A stretch of 52,128 nucleotides of DNA from CAZSLO01 sp964608025 (GCA_964608025.1 CAZSLO010000009.1:1-52128); one strand, 5' to 3'; shown: positions 1 to 8,790, counted from the stretch's first letter. Notes: generated by a model from the letters alone, not told the origin. Numbers and translations are program-made.

Positions 1-412
1 TCCGATCACCCTTAAATGTCACATCGACCACAGATTCTTCGAGTAATACTTCATGTCTTGTATTTTGGCAATCTCTATCATCATCTAACCAGTGTTTCCA
101 CTGTTTCCGATCATATTTAGGGATATCCATTTTTATTTCTCTAATCATGATCTTTAGTGAACGAACGCCTGCCTTTTCCTTGTTGATGATTGGGACGGGA
201 AGGTTCTCCAAAATGGATGTAGGAGTTGGAGAAGCCATAATGGCCGAATTGGTGGACCAGGGAACCATTGTTCCGAGATAAGCAACCTCGGTTTTGACAT
301 TGGTATGCCCGGCAATATCTTCTGTCTGTGGATTGGGTCCCTCGGAACACCCGAGGTTAAATATACCAGCGATGATGAACCCCGATAAAAACAAGTGGCT
401 AGAGATAGACAT
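1..412 (-). CDS. Secreted lipoprotein with HNH/DUF1524-like domain (partial, runs off left edge)
   Basis: This reading frame opens at ATG 412 and is still open at base 1, giving 137 residues of a longer protein. Residues 1-22 look like a lipoprotein signal peptide: a hydrophobic core and a lipobox ending NLGC with the acceptor Cys at 22. A Thr/Pro/Ser-rich linker follows. Residues about 98-130 carry YDRKQWKHWLDDDRDCQNTR and then EVLLEES. From knowledge of the family, this resembles the conserved stretch of secreted HNH-type nucleases of the DUF1524/GmrSD C-terminal group. The catalytic HNH residues would lie beyond the window, so activity cannot be judged. The likely role is an exported nuclease for DNA uptake, feeding or defence (inference). 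No clear Shine-Dalgarno is seen. Confidence 0.75.
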   Translation of the reverse strand, partial: MSISSHLFLSGFIIAGIFNLGCSEGPNPQTEDIAGHTNVKTEVAYLGTMVPWSTNSAIMASPTPTSILENLPVPIINKEKAGVRSLKIMIREIKMDIPKYDRKQWKHWLDDDRDCQNTRHEVLLEESVVDVTFKGDR

Positions 413-901
413 ATCAGGAATACACCATTTTTTATTTATAATCTGGATCTATTTCAGATTTTCCTTTTATAACCTACTTCAATTTTTGCCAGCTAGTTCA
501 AGCGTTTTAATCGATATTACCCATTACCAGTGGCTCCACATAATTGTCTATACTGCCTTTTGAAGCATCAGATAAATAAGCAATTGACCATTCTCTTTAA
601 GGCAAGGTTTCATTCCATATAAATAAATTAGAAACAAATGATAACTACTACGAATTTAGCAGCAGTAATATCGCTATCGCACCCACCAGTGTCATTCCAG
701 TTCCATAGACGAATACGATGCCTCCGAACCCGGTTCCCCATTTTTGGATGGCAATTATCAGGTCAGTCATTTTTTGTGTGCCTCTCTCTGTATCATGGCT
801 GTTATGAGCTCTGTCTTTCTATTGTCACAATTTCGTCAATAAGGAGTTCAAATTTTATTCTAATCAAAAAAAGCAATTTGTCGAGACTACCATCTATACT
901 T
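413..901. other. 489-base region without a confident gene
   Basis: This stretch separates the lipoprotein start from the end of the flavoprotein gene. The only coding signal found is a possible 40-residue membrane peptide at 648-770 on the minus strand, listed separately. Just upstream of it (about 890-818, minus) a short frame without an ATG reads ...LLFLIRIKFELLIDEIVTIE... and stops at TAA. It could use a TTG start, but it is too weak to call. Bases 413-647 show nothing recognisable: no tRNA, hairpin with T-run or repeat. Confidence 0.5.
648..770 (-). CDS. Possible 40-residue single-pass membrane peptide
   Basis: ATG at 770 is preceded by a GAGAGG Shine-Dalgarno-like sequence 10 bases upstream, and the frame ends at TAG (648-650). 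The product begins MTDLIIAIQKWGTGFGGIVF and continues into a Gly-rich then Leu/Ile-rich hydrophobic stretch (residues about 17-38), enough for one membrane span. It vaguely recalls the membrane-anchor start of small decarboxylase gamma (OadG-like) subunits, but the similarity is too short to assign. An upstream frame ends in an ATGA overlap with this start, which would suit translational coupling. Against it: very short length and no homologous context. Confidence 0.35.
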   Translation of the reverse strand: MTDLIIAIQKWGTGFGGIVFVYGTGMTLVGAIAILLLLNS

Positions 902-3355
902 TCATATATTCAGTTTATAATTCCGTGGATCATAGAGTGGTTCTTTCGAAACGGTGGCCTTGAGACATTTGCCGAAATACATTATGTCGATTTTGGTTCC
1001 AAACCCGGCATAGTCAATTGGTAAATAAGCATAGACGATACCACAACCAATGGAATATCCGTAGTTAGCACTCGTGACATAACCCAGTACATTGTTTCCA
1101 TCCAGAATCGGTTCTTTACCCATAACCACAGCACTACGGTCGTCCAGAATCAGGCAGCAAAGTTTGCGTTTTAGACCAGCAATCCCAATTTCTTCGAGCG
1201 CTTCTCTCCCGATGAAATCGCCCTTGTCCATCCTGGCCGTGAATCCGATTCCAGCTTCATAGGGATTGTATTCCGTGTGTATATCGTTACCCCAAAGTCT
1301 ATAACCTTTCTCAAGGCGTAGCGAGTCAAATGCTCCTCCTCCCGCTGCAAGCACATCAAGAGATTCTCCTGCTTTCCATAGAAAATCCCACAACTTAATT
1401 CCCTGGTCCATCGGACCGTACAGTTCCCATCCCAACTCTCCAACGTAGGAAATACGGAGGGCCAGAACAGGTATGTCTTTTATAACAATCTCTCTGGATG
1501 TCATGTAGGGAAATGCATCTTTTCCTAGATCGTTGACGCAAATGCTACGAAGAAGGTCCCTGGCTCTCGGGCCCCATAGCCCTATACAACAAAATTCCGC
1601 AGTGACGTCAGTTATTTTCACCGAACTATCGGCAGGCAGATGGCTGTTCATCCAACCGAGGTCATGTAACCCCATTACGCCCCCGGTAACAACCATAAAC
1701 CGATTTTCACCGAGCCTGGTCACGGTAAGATCACATTTAATCCCACCCTCGGGAGTCAACATCGAGGTGTAGGTTATGACACCAACTGGTTTATCCATCT
1801 GATTGGTACAGAGTTTCTGTAGAAATTCCAGTGCCCCGGGTCCGGCGACTTCGAATTTTGCAAATGGAGTCAAGTCGAACATAGCCACGCGTTCCCGGGT
1901 GCCAATATGTTCTGCAGCAACGATAGGGGACCATTCTCTTGATTCCCAACCTGTCCTGGATTGTCCAGTTGTCTTGTTCGAGCCGAGCAAGGTTTCGTTA
2001 GATTGATACCACTGGGGTCGTTCCCAACCAGCGTTCTCGAAAAATTGCCCTCCCATTTCTTTGAGCCGTGGATGGAAAGGGCTAAGTCTCAAATCACGTG
2101 GTTCAGATAATTGCTGCATCGGATGGATAATGTCGTAAACTTCCCGGTATTGCTGTGCGGCTCGTGTACGAACGTATTCCGAACTGTATGCATGGTTATG
2201 AAAGCGCCGAATGTCACATTCTCTCAAATCACTGGTTGGGGTCCCGTTTACTATCCATTCTGCAACTGCTTTTCCAACTCCAGCAGCGTGTGTAACCCAA
2301 ACCGCCTGGGCTGACCAGAATCCCTTAACCTGGGGCGATTCGCCGAGGACCGGAAAACCATCAGGTGTAAAAGAAAATATCCCGTCTAGTTTACGGGTTA
2401 GCCCTATATCCCTGAGACTCGGCATCAATTCTCCCGCAGATTCCATAGCTTGCTCGAAATGAACGTCAGGAAATGGTCGTTGTGCCGGTGGTAAGGTCGC
2501 CTCGCCATGTCCGAGTATATTTTCTGGATCTACCAGCAAAGGGTCATGTTTATACGATCCAATCCCATAGCACTCACCTTCTTGCCTGAAGTACATCGCC
2601 CTATCCTGGTGACGTACAAATGGCTGTGAAATCTCTTCTTTTTCGCCCAGGAACTCTGGAATAGGAGTCGTAACTGCATAGAGATGTTCCATGGGAGACA
2701 GAGGTATTTGAACACCAGCCATATGTCCAACTTTAGGAGCCCAGATGCCAGTGGCAGCAACGACGAGATCGGTCTTGATATCACCACGGTTAGTTTGGAC
2801 AGAGTTAATCTGATCATCAGTAATCCCAAATCCAATAACCCTTGTATTGCCGTAAAATTCTGTCCCATTCTGTTGAGCCATTATTGCCATCGCTTCTGCT
2901 GGCCTCGTGGCTTTAGTCTGGATGTCCGAAGGTACGTACAGTGCACCCAAAATACGTGGTGACAGCGTCGGGACTTTTTGCCTTGTCTCATTTGAACTTA
3001 GGAGGTGAGCTTCTATTCCATAGGCCATAGCGTATCCAAGCTTTCGCTTCAGGTCTTCAAGTCGTTCAGCTGTCCAGGCAACTTCCATGCTCCCTACAGC
3101 CCTCGCACATGGTCCATCATCCAACTTCATACGGGTCCAGAGATCTGCCGTGTACCGTGCGAATCGGGACATTGTCCTTGAGGAATTTATCTGGAAAACC
3201 AGGCCTGGGGCATGTGAGGTAGAACCACCGGTCTCGAATAAAGGACCCTGGTCAACAACCACGATATCGTTCCAACCGAGATCTGCCATGTGGTAGGCGA
3301 TGCTGCAGCCAGCTATACCCGCACCTACAATCACAACCCGGTAATGCTTCTTCAA
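902..3355 (-). CDS. FAD-dependent oxidoreductase with GcvT domain (dimethylglycine/sarcosine dehydrogenase-like)
   Basis: The predicted role is oxidative N-demethylation of a small amine such as dimethylglycine or sarcosine, passing the one-carbon unit to folate. Residues 7-16 carry the Rossmann motif VVIVGAGIAG, and GGSTSHAPGL (His about 48) matches the usual site of covalent flavin attachment. DAO and FAO_M regions extend to about residue 430. A GcvT folate-binding domain follows, ending in a GcvT C-terminal barrel near KRKLCCLILDD. The length of about 817 residues fits the family. I prefer TTG 3355 because GGGGAG lies 9 bases upstream; an in-frame TTG at 3376 would overlap the SRPBCC gene by 17 bases. 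It is the last gene of the catabolic run. The exact substrate is not determined by sequence. Confidence 0.88.
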   Translation of the reverse strand: MKKHYRVVIVGAGIAGCSIAYHMADLGWNDIVVVDQGPLFETGGSTSHAPGLVFQINSSRTMSRFARYTADLWTRMKLDDGPCARAVGSMEVAWTAERLEDLKRKLGYAMAYGIEAHLLSSNETRQKVPTLSPRILGALYVPSDIQTKATRPAEAMAIMAQQNGTEFYGNTRVIGFGITDDQINSVQTNRGDIKTDLVVAATGIWAPKVGHMAGVQIPLSPMEHLYAVTTPIPEFLGEKEEISQPFVRHQDRAMYFRQEGECYGIGSYKHDPLLVDPENILGHGEATLPPAQRPFPDVHFEQAMESAGELMPSLRDIGLTRKLDGIFSFTPDGFPVLGESPQVKGFWSAQAVWVTHAAGVGKAVAEWIVNGTPTSDLRECDIRRFHNHAYSSEYVRTRAAQQYREVYDIIHPMQQLSEPRDLRLSPFHPRLKEMGGQFFENAGWERPQWYQSNETLLGSNKTTGQSRTGWESREWSPIVAAEHIGTRERVAMFDLTPFAKFEVAGPGALEFLQKLCTNQMDKPVGVITYTSMLTPEGGIKCDLTVTRLGENRFMVVTGGVMGLHDLGWMNSHLPADSSVKITDVTAEFCCIGLWGPRARDLLRSICVNDLGKDAFPYMTSREIVIKDIPVLALRISYVGELGWELYGPMDQGIKLWDFLWKAGESLDVLAAGGGAFDSLRLEKGYRLWGNDIHTEYNPYEAGIGFTARMDKGDFIGREALEEIGIAGLKRKLCCLILDDRSAVVMGKEPILDGNNVLGYVTSANYGYSIGCGIVYAYLPIDYAGFGTKIDIMYFGKCLKATVSKEPLYDPRNYKLNI

Positions 3356-3359
3356 AACT

Positions 3360-3821
3360 CTACTCTCCCCGTTCAATCACTCGCTTGAGGTCACCAAGTT
3401 CCTTTGACAATTGGCGACGCATACCCCACTTCAGTAAGGGAGACAACATTCCACCACCACTATTTCCTGGAGGTGTATTTGAACCTGTATTTATAGAGTT
3501 GGTTACCCTCGTAGCACCATTTTCATCCTTCAGCCGTAACATTACCGAGTATTGTACTGGTCCTTCAGAAGATTCCATACCGAAGCACTTAGGTTTGTCA
3601 TATTCTGTGATCGTGAAATTAACATCAAAAATGCGTCGGCGGTAGCTGAATCTACTCGTGAAGGTAGATCCTTTCCCAATAACGTTCCCCTGGATGTCAC
3701 TGGAGTCAGAGATCCCTCTCATCCAGCGATCAAGGTTGCCAACATCGTCAATAAATTCCCAAACATCGTCTACTGGTCTGTTTATAAGAACCGTTGCCGA
3801 AGCACAGATACTGGATGACAT
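3360..3821 (-). CDS. SRPBCC-fold (polyketide cyclase/START-like) protein
   Basis: About 153 residues. ICASATVLINRPVDDVWEFI near the N-terminus is the typical opening of SRPBCC helix-grip proteins, in which a beta strand is followed by P..VW.fi.D..n...W. Such proteins bind hydrophobic ligands in a deep cavity, and the ligand is unknown here. A longer frame starts at 3890 but lies inside the aminotransferase gene. ATG 3821 comes 4 bases after that gene's TAG and has AGGA 8 bases upstream, so I use it. It sits between the aminotransferase and the large flavoprotein in one operon. It may handle a pathway intermediate, or be an accessory protein (inference). Confidence 0.75.
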   Translation of the reverse strand: MSSSICASATVLINRPVDDVWEFIDDVGNLDRWMRGISDSSDIQGNVIGKGSTFTSRFSYRRRIFDVNFTITEYDKPKCFGMESSEGPVQYSVMLRLKDENGATRVTNSINTGSNTPPGNSGGGMLSPLLKWGMRRQLSKELGDLKRVIERGE

Positions 3822-3825
3822 AAGA

Positions 3826-4764
3826 CTAATCCTGGTATACCGGGGTGACCCAATCCTTGTAGGCTTCCTGGTAACCAGAAGCAACTTCAAAGTACGTCTT
3901 GTTCACCAAAGTTGTGACTCTACCCGGGGTACCATCCCCGATCTGGAACCGATCTACAGACCCAACGGGGGTAACGGCCAATGCAGTTCCACTGAGGAAA
4001 ATCTCATCTGCAATGTACAATTCCGTACGGTCGATCTCCCGTTCCACTACAGGCACGTTATGAACTTCTTTAAGCAATTTTATAATCGTATCCCTCGTGA
4101 TACTTTCCAATATGTCATTGGTCACTGATGGTGTTATTGCCACACCATCCCTTATCATGAATACGCATCCCCGTGCCTCTTCGGTAACATGTCCATTTGA
4201 ATCCAGCATTAATGCCCCATCATAACCATCCTGGTTAGCCTGTATCAGGGCCATTCGAGCATTCTGGTAATTCGCTGCGCACTTGATCCGCGGTGGCATA
4301 GTGTTATCGTCAATTCGACGCCAGGAACTTACGGCGAGCCGGAACAGTCTACTCTCCCAGTTGTCTGTATCTATAATTTCGTTGGCAGGAACAGCAACTA
4401 TCCCGAGAGACACTGGGCCAGCCGACTGGATCGAGCCCTCACCTGCAACAAACAGGCTAGGTCTCAAGTGTACTCCCTGTCGAATCTTATTGGCGTGTAA
4501 AAGATTCATCACTATTAGCAATAAGTCATCAGCAGTATATTGAACAGGTTCCATTCCCATTAGTCGGGCAGATTGGAGGAGTCGGTCTATATGTTCCCTC
4601 GCACGAAACAGATATAGTTCAAGATGGTCCTGGTTCCAGTAAGCCCTTATGCCCTCAAAAGCTGTGGCTCCATACCTAATGGCAGGAGTTGCGATATGTA
4701 TCTTGGCATCATCATAAGGTACGACTTCCCCATCCATAACGAGGTATTCGACGTTATCAGTCAT
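3826..4764 (-). CDS. Class IV (branched-chain-type) PLP aminotransferase
   Basis: A 312-residue fold-type IV transaminase. The N-terminal YGATAFEGIRAY is the family motif, and the PLP Lys is predicted at 161 in PPRIKCAANYQNAR. DSNGHVTEEARG (about 188-199) matches the Glu that contacts the PLP pyridine nitrogen. Typical IlvE proteins read EGSGEN or EGAGEN there; EEARGC is unusual and hints at another amino donor or acceptor. ATG 4764 follows the DAO gene stop (4770) after five bases, with AGGG upstream. Its place among amine-oxidising genes suggests a catabolic transaminase or amine transaminase rather than biosynthetic BCAT (inference). The fold assignment is firm and the substrate is not. 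Confidence 0.85.
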   Translation of the reverse strand: MTDNVEYLVMDGEVVPYDDAKIHIATPAIRYGATAFEGIRAYWNQDHLELYLFRAREHIDRLLQSARLMGMEPVQYTADDLLLIVMNLLHANKIRQGVHLRPSLFVAGEGSIQSAGPVSLGIVAVPANEIIDTDNWESRLFRLAVSSWRRIDDNTMPPRIKCAANYQNARMALIQANQDGYDGALMLDSNGHVTEEARGCVFMIRDGVAITPSVTNDILESITRDTIIKLLKEVHNVPVVEREIDRTELYIADEIFLSGTALAVTPVGSVDRFQIGDGTPGRVTTLVNKTYFEVASGYQEAYKDWVTPVYQD

Positions 4765-4769
4765 GGATA

Positions 4770-5939
4770 TTATGCCCTGTTGCCGCCATAGGTTGAACGG
4801 AGTGCATTATCATCTTGAAAACGCCCGGCTCGCAACGGTGAAATGTCTACCGTGGAAGATTGTCCATGGATTATCATCTCGGACAGGCATTGGCCCATGG
4901 CTGGGGCAATCTTGAACGAATGTCCGCTTCCTCCTACAGCAAGGTAATGATTTTCATTGGCAGGGGAGCGATCCAGTATCATGTTCCAATCGGGGGTTAT
5001 GGTGTACAAGCCCGCCCAACTGTGCACAACCTGGGCATCGGCCATTGCAGGGAAACGGTGGGTCAGCAGTCTGCTAGTTTCCTCCACGAATTCCGCATCC
5101 CCTTCTTTATTGTATGAATCTGGTTCAGCTGGTTCATTTTCCTTGGGGTGTCCCGTGCCAACAAGTACTGAACCGGATGATTCAGGCCTGATATATGTAC
5201 GGTCTACCATGTTAGAAATGCATCTCCGTAACTTAGGAGCTGTTTCGGGAGGCCGTACTACAATGTCCTGTTCTCGGGATATTTCCAATGGGAGATCCAA
5301 TCCCATCCACTTGCCAATTCCATAGGCCCAGGGACCAGCTGCGTTAACAACTACCCTTGTTTCAAACACATCGTTGTCAGTTGTGACGATCGTGTAATCT
5401 CCATTTACTTCAAGTCCCGTTACCTGCGTGTGGTCATAGGCTTTTCCTCCATTGGATACACCCTTGGCTATAACAGCCTTGACCATCGCACGGGGATCAA
5501 CAAATCCACTTTCAGGTTCAAATGCCACCCTCCCGATACCTTCGGTATTGAGTCCGACAAGCTCATCAGCAGCTTCTTCGACTGACACTGGCCATGTGTT
5601 AACACCTTCAGAGCGTAGTCTCTTGATATTGGTATCAAAAACATCTGCAGCCTCAGGAGGTACTAGAAAGAACCAACCTGTTGACGTAAAAACATCCGCT
5701 CCATCAAATTCGTCCGGAAACCCTTGGAAGAATTCAAGACTTTTTTTTACAAGTCGAATTGAAACCTCGTTTGAGTAATGTTGTCTAACAAAAGCTGCCG
5801 AATCACCAGTGGACCCGGAGGCAAGATTCCCTTTTTCCAGTAAGACAATATCAGTCATGCCAAGCTTGGTCAGGTAATAAAACACAGAAGCCCCAAGAAC
5901 ACCGCCACCTATAATCACAGCATCGGCTGTTTTACGCAT
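4770..5939 (-). CDS. DAO-family FAD-dependent oxidoreductase (sarcosine oxidase-like)
   Basis: 389 residues. The N-terminal dinucleotide-binding motif is AVIIGGGVLGASVFYYL (residues 8-24) and the second strand ends in LLEKG. NAAGPWA near residue 200 and the C-terminal VGGSGHSFKIAPAMG are typical of sarcosine oxidase beta/GlyOx-type flavoproteins. The likely reaction is oxidation of a secondary or N-methyl amino acid to an imine or aldehyde, with FAD as cofactor. It starts at ATG 5939 with GGAAAG just upstream. It is in the same operon direction as the racemase and the aminotransferase. Substrate candidates are sarcosine, N-methylated or D-amino acids; sequence alone does not choose. Confidence 0.88.
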   Translation of the reverse strand: MRKTADAVIIGGGVLGASVFYYLTKLGMTDIVLLEKGNLASGSTGDSAAFVRQHYSNEVSIRLVKKSLEFFQGFPDEFDGADVFTSTGWFFLVPPEAADVFDTNIKRLRSEGVNTWPVSVEEAADELVGLNTEGIGRVAFEPESGFVDPRAMVKAVIAKGVSNGGKAYDHTQVTGLEVNGDYTIVTTDNDVFETRVVVNAAGPWAYGIGKWMGLDLPLEISREQDIVVRPPETAPKLRRCISNMVDRTYIRPESSGSVLVGTGHPKENEPAEPDSYNKEGDAEFVEETSRLLTHRFPAMADAQVVHSWAGLYTITPDWNMILDRSPANENHYLAVGGSGHSFKIAPAMGQCLSEMIIHGQSSTVDISPLRAGRFQDDNALRSTYGGNRA

Positions 5940-5979
5940 ATCTTTCCGTTTACTCCTATATTTCTAGTCTAAATAACTC

Positions 5980-6750
5980 TTAAACAGGACGTCCATTGAA
6001 TTTGCGGAGCTTTTGAAAATCCTCGACCGGTGGCTTTTCAAACCACCCCCGGCGACTGACAGTGGGTAATCCAGCTGCCCTTAAATCTGCCATCATTTCG
6101 GCCATCTTGAATCCTGTAACCATTCCATCCAAAACCGGGGCTCCTATCACATTTTCAGCATCAGGAACATCATGGGTGAGAATCGATCCAGCAAGCGTAC
6201 ATCCCGGAATCACAACCTCTGCACCATCTTCATCCACACAACGTTTCGCCGCGTCGACTACCGCCTCTATCACTTCACCTTGGGGTGTTTGATCTGGATA
6301 CAGGGCATTGGCATCTATAAAGAATGGCCTTTGGGACACGAAGTGTTCATGTAATCCGTATGTATTGACCAGCGATTCCTGGATCTTGCCGTTCTGATGA
6401 TCCACCGTAACCAGTGAGAAAGTTGCACCCATCATATGTGAAACCAACGCTGCTGATTCCAGAGTAGCAGTCACTGGTATGTCAACTAGCTGTCTTGCTT
6501 CATAAAGACCTATATCCAGGTTACAGGATATGAATACCGCGTCATATCCTTTCTTTTCAGCCCACATCACCTTTTCTAGTGTCCCATCCGTGCACATATA
6601 CCTGAAGTAGAGCCATTGATTATTACGCAAGGGATAAGTATCAGAGATGTTCACAATGTCGAATTCCGTATCGCTTCGCGCGATAGCGGACAGATTATCT
6701 TCACCGTGGAACTCAGTATCCCCGAATGGGTTTACCACTAAGATTTTCAC
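5980..6750 (-). CDS. Asp/Glu/hydantoin racemase family protein
   Basis: 256 residues starting MKILVVNPFGDTEF, typical of the hydantoin racemase branch of the Asp/Glu racemase superfamily. The two catalytic cysteines are at about 76 (FISCNLD) and 184 (PGCTLAG), the pair that abstracts and returns the alpha proton from opposite faces. It is cofactor-independent and cytoplasmic. Its position downstream of hyuA-hyuB supports racemisation of a 5-substituted hydantoin or an amino acid, so that both enantiomers enter the pathway (inference). 40 bases separate it from the DAO gene and 86 from the dipeptidase gene, so co-transcription is likely. Confidence 0.82.
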   Translation of the reverse strand: MKILVVNPFGDTEFHGEDNLSAIARSDTEFDIVNISDTYPLRNNQWLYFRYMCTDGTLEKVMWAEKKGYDAVFISCNLDIGLYEARQLVDIPVTATLESAALVSHMMGATFSLVTVDHQNGKIQESLVNTYGLHEHFVSQRPFFIDANALYPDQTPQGEVIEAVVDAAKRCVDEDGAEVVIPGCTLAGSILTHDVPDAENVIGAPVLDGMVTGFKMAEMMADLRAAGLPTVSRRGWFEKPPVEDFQKLRKFNGRPV

Positions 6751-6836
6751 GATCTTTTCCTTTATTGGATTTGGGCATCGGCATTTGGATTGAATCCTAA
6801 TGATCCGATGTAGGATAAGTCCAATAACTTACTTCC

Positions 6837-7943
6837 TTAAGATGAGGGTAAGAAGGCTTCAAAAAACCTCTGCCAGTTCCGGAACATTATATTCTCAATG
6901 TCTTCCCTGGAATACCCACGCCTGTCAAGAACATCTGCAAGTTTTTGGTAGTCAGCAACTGTGTCAATTTCGTAAGGAGCCCCATCACGACCACCTTGAC
7001 CATCAGTGTCTCCTCCAATCCCGCTATGGCGAGAATCCCCTGCAAGTTGGGATATGTGATCAACATGGTCTACCAACTCTTCAAGTGTAACTTCATCACG
7101 TTCGAAAACTTCCCGTCTAGAGGGTATGTCTGCCCAATCCGTACCACCTTTGTAGAGCATCCATGTGTCCATAGAGTGTCCAATAACACCGTCCCGATTG
7201 ATGACTTCGGAAAGTATATCGTCCGGTTGCTGGCGTTCACCGGGTGTCACCGATCTACAATTCTGATGACTGGCCAGTATAGGACCGGTAAAGATTTCGA
7301 GCGCTTCTCTTACAGATTGATCTGACGTGTGAGTAACATCCAGAATCATTCCCAGAGCTTCCATCTCATGCAAAAGTTTACGAGCTGGTGGGAAAAGCCC
7401 ACCCTGGGTGCCTGTGCCGGTTCCATGTGAATATGTACTGACACCATAGTGCGATAAGCTTATGACCCGAAGACCGCTATCCCACCACTCTCTTACTTGC
7501 TCCGGCCACAGTATCGGGTCTGCTCCCTCCATTCCTATTACGAAACCTACTGGGAGGCTGTCGTGATCTTCTGTTTTTTCCCATTCCTCTATATGCGCCG
7601 CAAATTCTCCGGAAGAGCGAAGTATCCTTGCCTCGGATGACGAGGCCAGAATATTGTAATAAGCCAAGTGTGCCTGTGCGGCAGAATATGCACCATGCCC
7701 TGTACGAAATCCCCATATGGGACTGTTAGGGCGGCGAATACGTCCCACAACCTTAACCAGGGCCGCAGCTATCCCACCTTTTCTCATCTCCGGCAGACTA
7801 GCTAACGTTTCAGAATCGACCCAGCTGTCAAGTATGCTTCGCCGATCGGTAGCGCCGCGTACATCCTCGATAGGTAATGTTAGGTCCCTATCTAAATCCA
7901 CGCCGCCAAAAGCCATTGGATAATCGCCATCAATTATAAGCAT
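6837..7943 (-). CDS. Renal dipeptidase-like (M19) metallopeptidase with altered N-terminal metal motif
   Basis: 368 residues with the M19 landmarks: a GMEGADP Glu, ISLSHYGVSTYSHG, ILDVTHTSD, SHQNCRS and IGGDTDG. These correspond to the metal-bridging Glu and to the later metal- and substrate-binding His and Asp residues. M19 enzymes normally begin with DGHND, giving the first His-x-Asp zinc ligands. Here the start reads MLIIDGDYPMAFGG, so those ligands are missing. The start is well supported by AGGAAC upstream, so this is not a mis-set N-terminus. It may use one metal or hydrolyse a different amide, lactam or dipeptide-like substrate (inference). It sits between the maleate-isomerase-like and racemase genes. 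Confidence 0.85.
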   Translation of the reverse strand: MLIIDGDYPMAFGGVDLDRDLTLPIEDVRGATDRRSILDSWVDSETLASLPEMRKGGIAAALVKVVGRIRRPNSPIWGFRTGHGAYSAAQAHLAYYNILASSSEARILRSSGEFAAHIEEWEKTEDHDSLPVGFVIGMEGADPILWPEQVREWWDSGLRVISLSHYGVSTYSHGTGTGTQGGLFPPARKLLHEMEALGMILDVTHTSDQSVREALEIFTGPILASHQNCRSVTPGERQQPDDILSEVINRDGVIGHSMDTWMLYKGGTDWADIPSRREVFERDEVTLEELVDHVDHISQLAGDSRHSGIGGDTDGQGGRDGAPYEIDTVADYQKLADVLDRRGYSREDIENIMFRNWQRFFEAFLPSS

Positions 7944-8044
7944 GATCTGTTCCTATCAAATTCAATAGGGATTTTATCTAATCGGACACGATATACGTTA
8001 GGAATCTCCTTGGAATTTATCAGTACCATCTAATTGGACATGTC

Positions 8045-8767
8045 CTAATGATCTGTCATCAAGGATCCAAATCCGTCAATCTTGTCCTTTATTCCAGCTA
8101 GTCGCAGTCCCATCCATATCGTTGCCTGCACACTGGTAACAACGGGAAGCCCGGTCTGAGATTCAAGGGTGTCGATTATGTCGAGGGCCTGTATATTGCC
8201 ACAACTCAGAAAGAATCCATCGGTATCTTTATAGTCGAGATTTTTTGCTTTCTCCAACCATTCTTGGGCGGGCAGGTTACCCCGATCCAGATTATTTTCT
8301 ATATCTAGGTATTCAAAGTCGGTAACATCCACTCCGTGCCATTTTAGAAATTCGACCTCCCTGGCAGTAAGATCTTTGTCATATGGCGTGGTCATCACCA
8401 AACGTTTCATCCCATGAGCTTTTATCCCGTTAACTATGGCCTCGCTGGTAGTCATAATTTCAGCCTCTGGGATTGTTGCTTGGAGACGAGCCTTGATAGC
8501 CTGGTTGCCATCTTCTCCATCCTTGAAACTACCCGCAGTGCACATATAGATAGCGACATCAGGCTTGGTTGTGGCTAATTGCCTGGCGGCCAAATCTATT
8601 CCTTCATTCATTCCAGTCAAACCATCTGCATCGGTGTGCCCGAGGAGCATTCGGGCCGGGATTCCAATGATCCCATCCTTTCCGTCTATGACTTTCAGAA
8701 ATTCCTGCTCAAAAGCCAAGCAGGTAGATGGGAGCATATATGCTATTTTCCCACGTGCGCCGTACAC
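8045..8767 (-). CDS. Maleate isomerase/arylmalonate decarboxylase-like protein
   Basis: 240 residues of the Asp/Glu racemase superfamily, in the maleate cis-trans isomerase/AMDase branch. Evidence is the paired cysteines at 76 (YMCTAGSF) and 189 (LSCGNIQALD), followed by VVTSVQATIWMGLRLAG near the C-terminus. From the family, likely chemistry is cofactor-free isomerisation, racemisation or decarboxylation through two Cys residues. It follows hyuB by 23 bases and is probably translated from the same message. It is a second Cys-pair enzyme in the same operon as the hydantoin-racemase-like protein, suggesting the pathway has two stereochemical or isomerisation steps (inference). About 100 non-coding bases separate it from the dipeptidase gene. 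Confidence 0.8.
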   Translation of the reverse strand: MYGARGKIAYMLPSTCLAFEQEFLKVIDGKDGIIGIPARMLLGHTDADGLTGMNEGIDLAARQLATTKPDVAIYMCTAGSFKDGEDGNQAIKARLQATIPEAEIMTTSEAIVNGIKAHGMKRLVMTTPYDKDLTAREVEFLKWHGVDVTDFEYLDIENNLDRGNLPAQEWLEKAKNLDYKDTDGFFLSCGNIQALDIIDTLESQTGLPVVTSVQATIWMGLRLAGIKDKIDGFGSLMTDH

Positions 8768-8790
8768 TTTGTTGTCACCTCAAACGGTGG

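Noticed and set aside
638..1024. 128-codon plus-strand frame spanning the gap and the end of the flavoprotein gene
   Set aside because: It overlaps the flavoprotein end and has no Shine-Dalgarno or family match; a shorter minus-strand frame fits better.
3822..3890. 23-residue N-terminal extension of the SRPBCC protein
   Set aside because: It overlaps the aminotransferase end; ATG 3821 has its own ribosome site.
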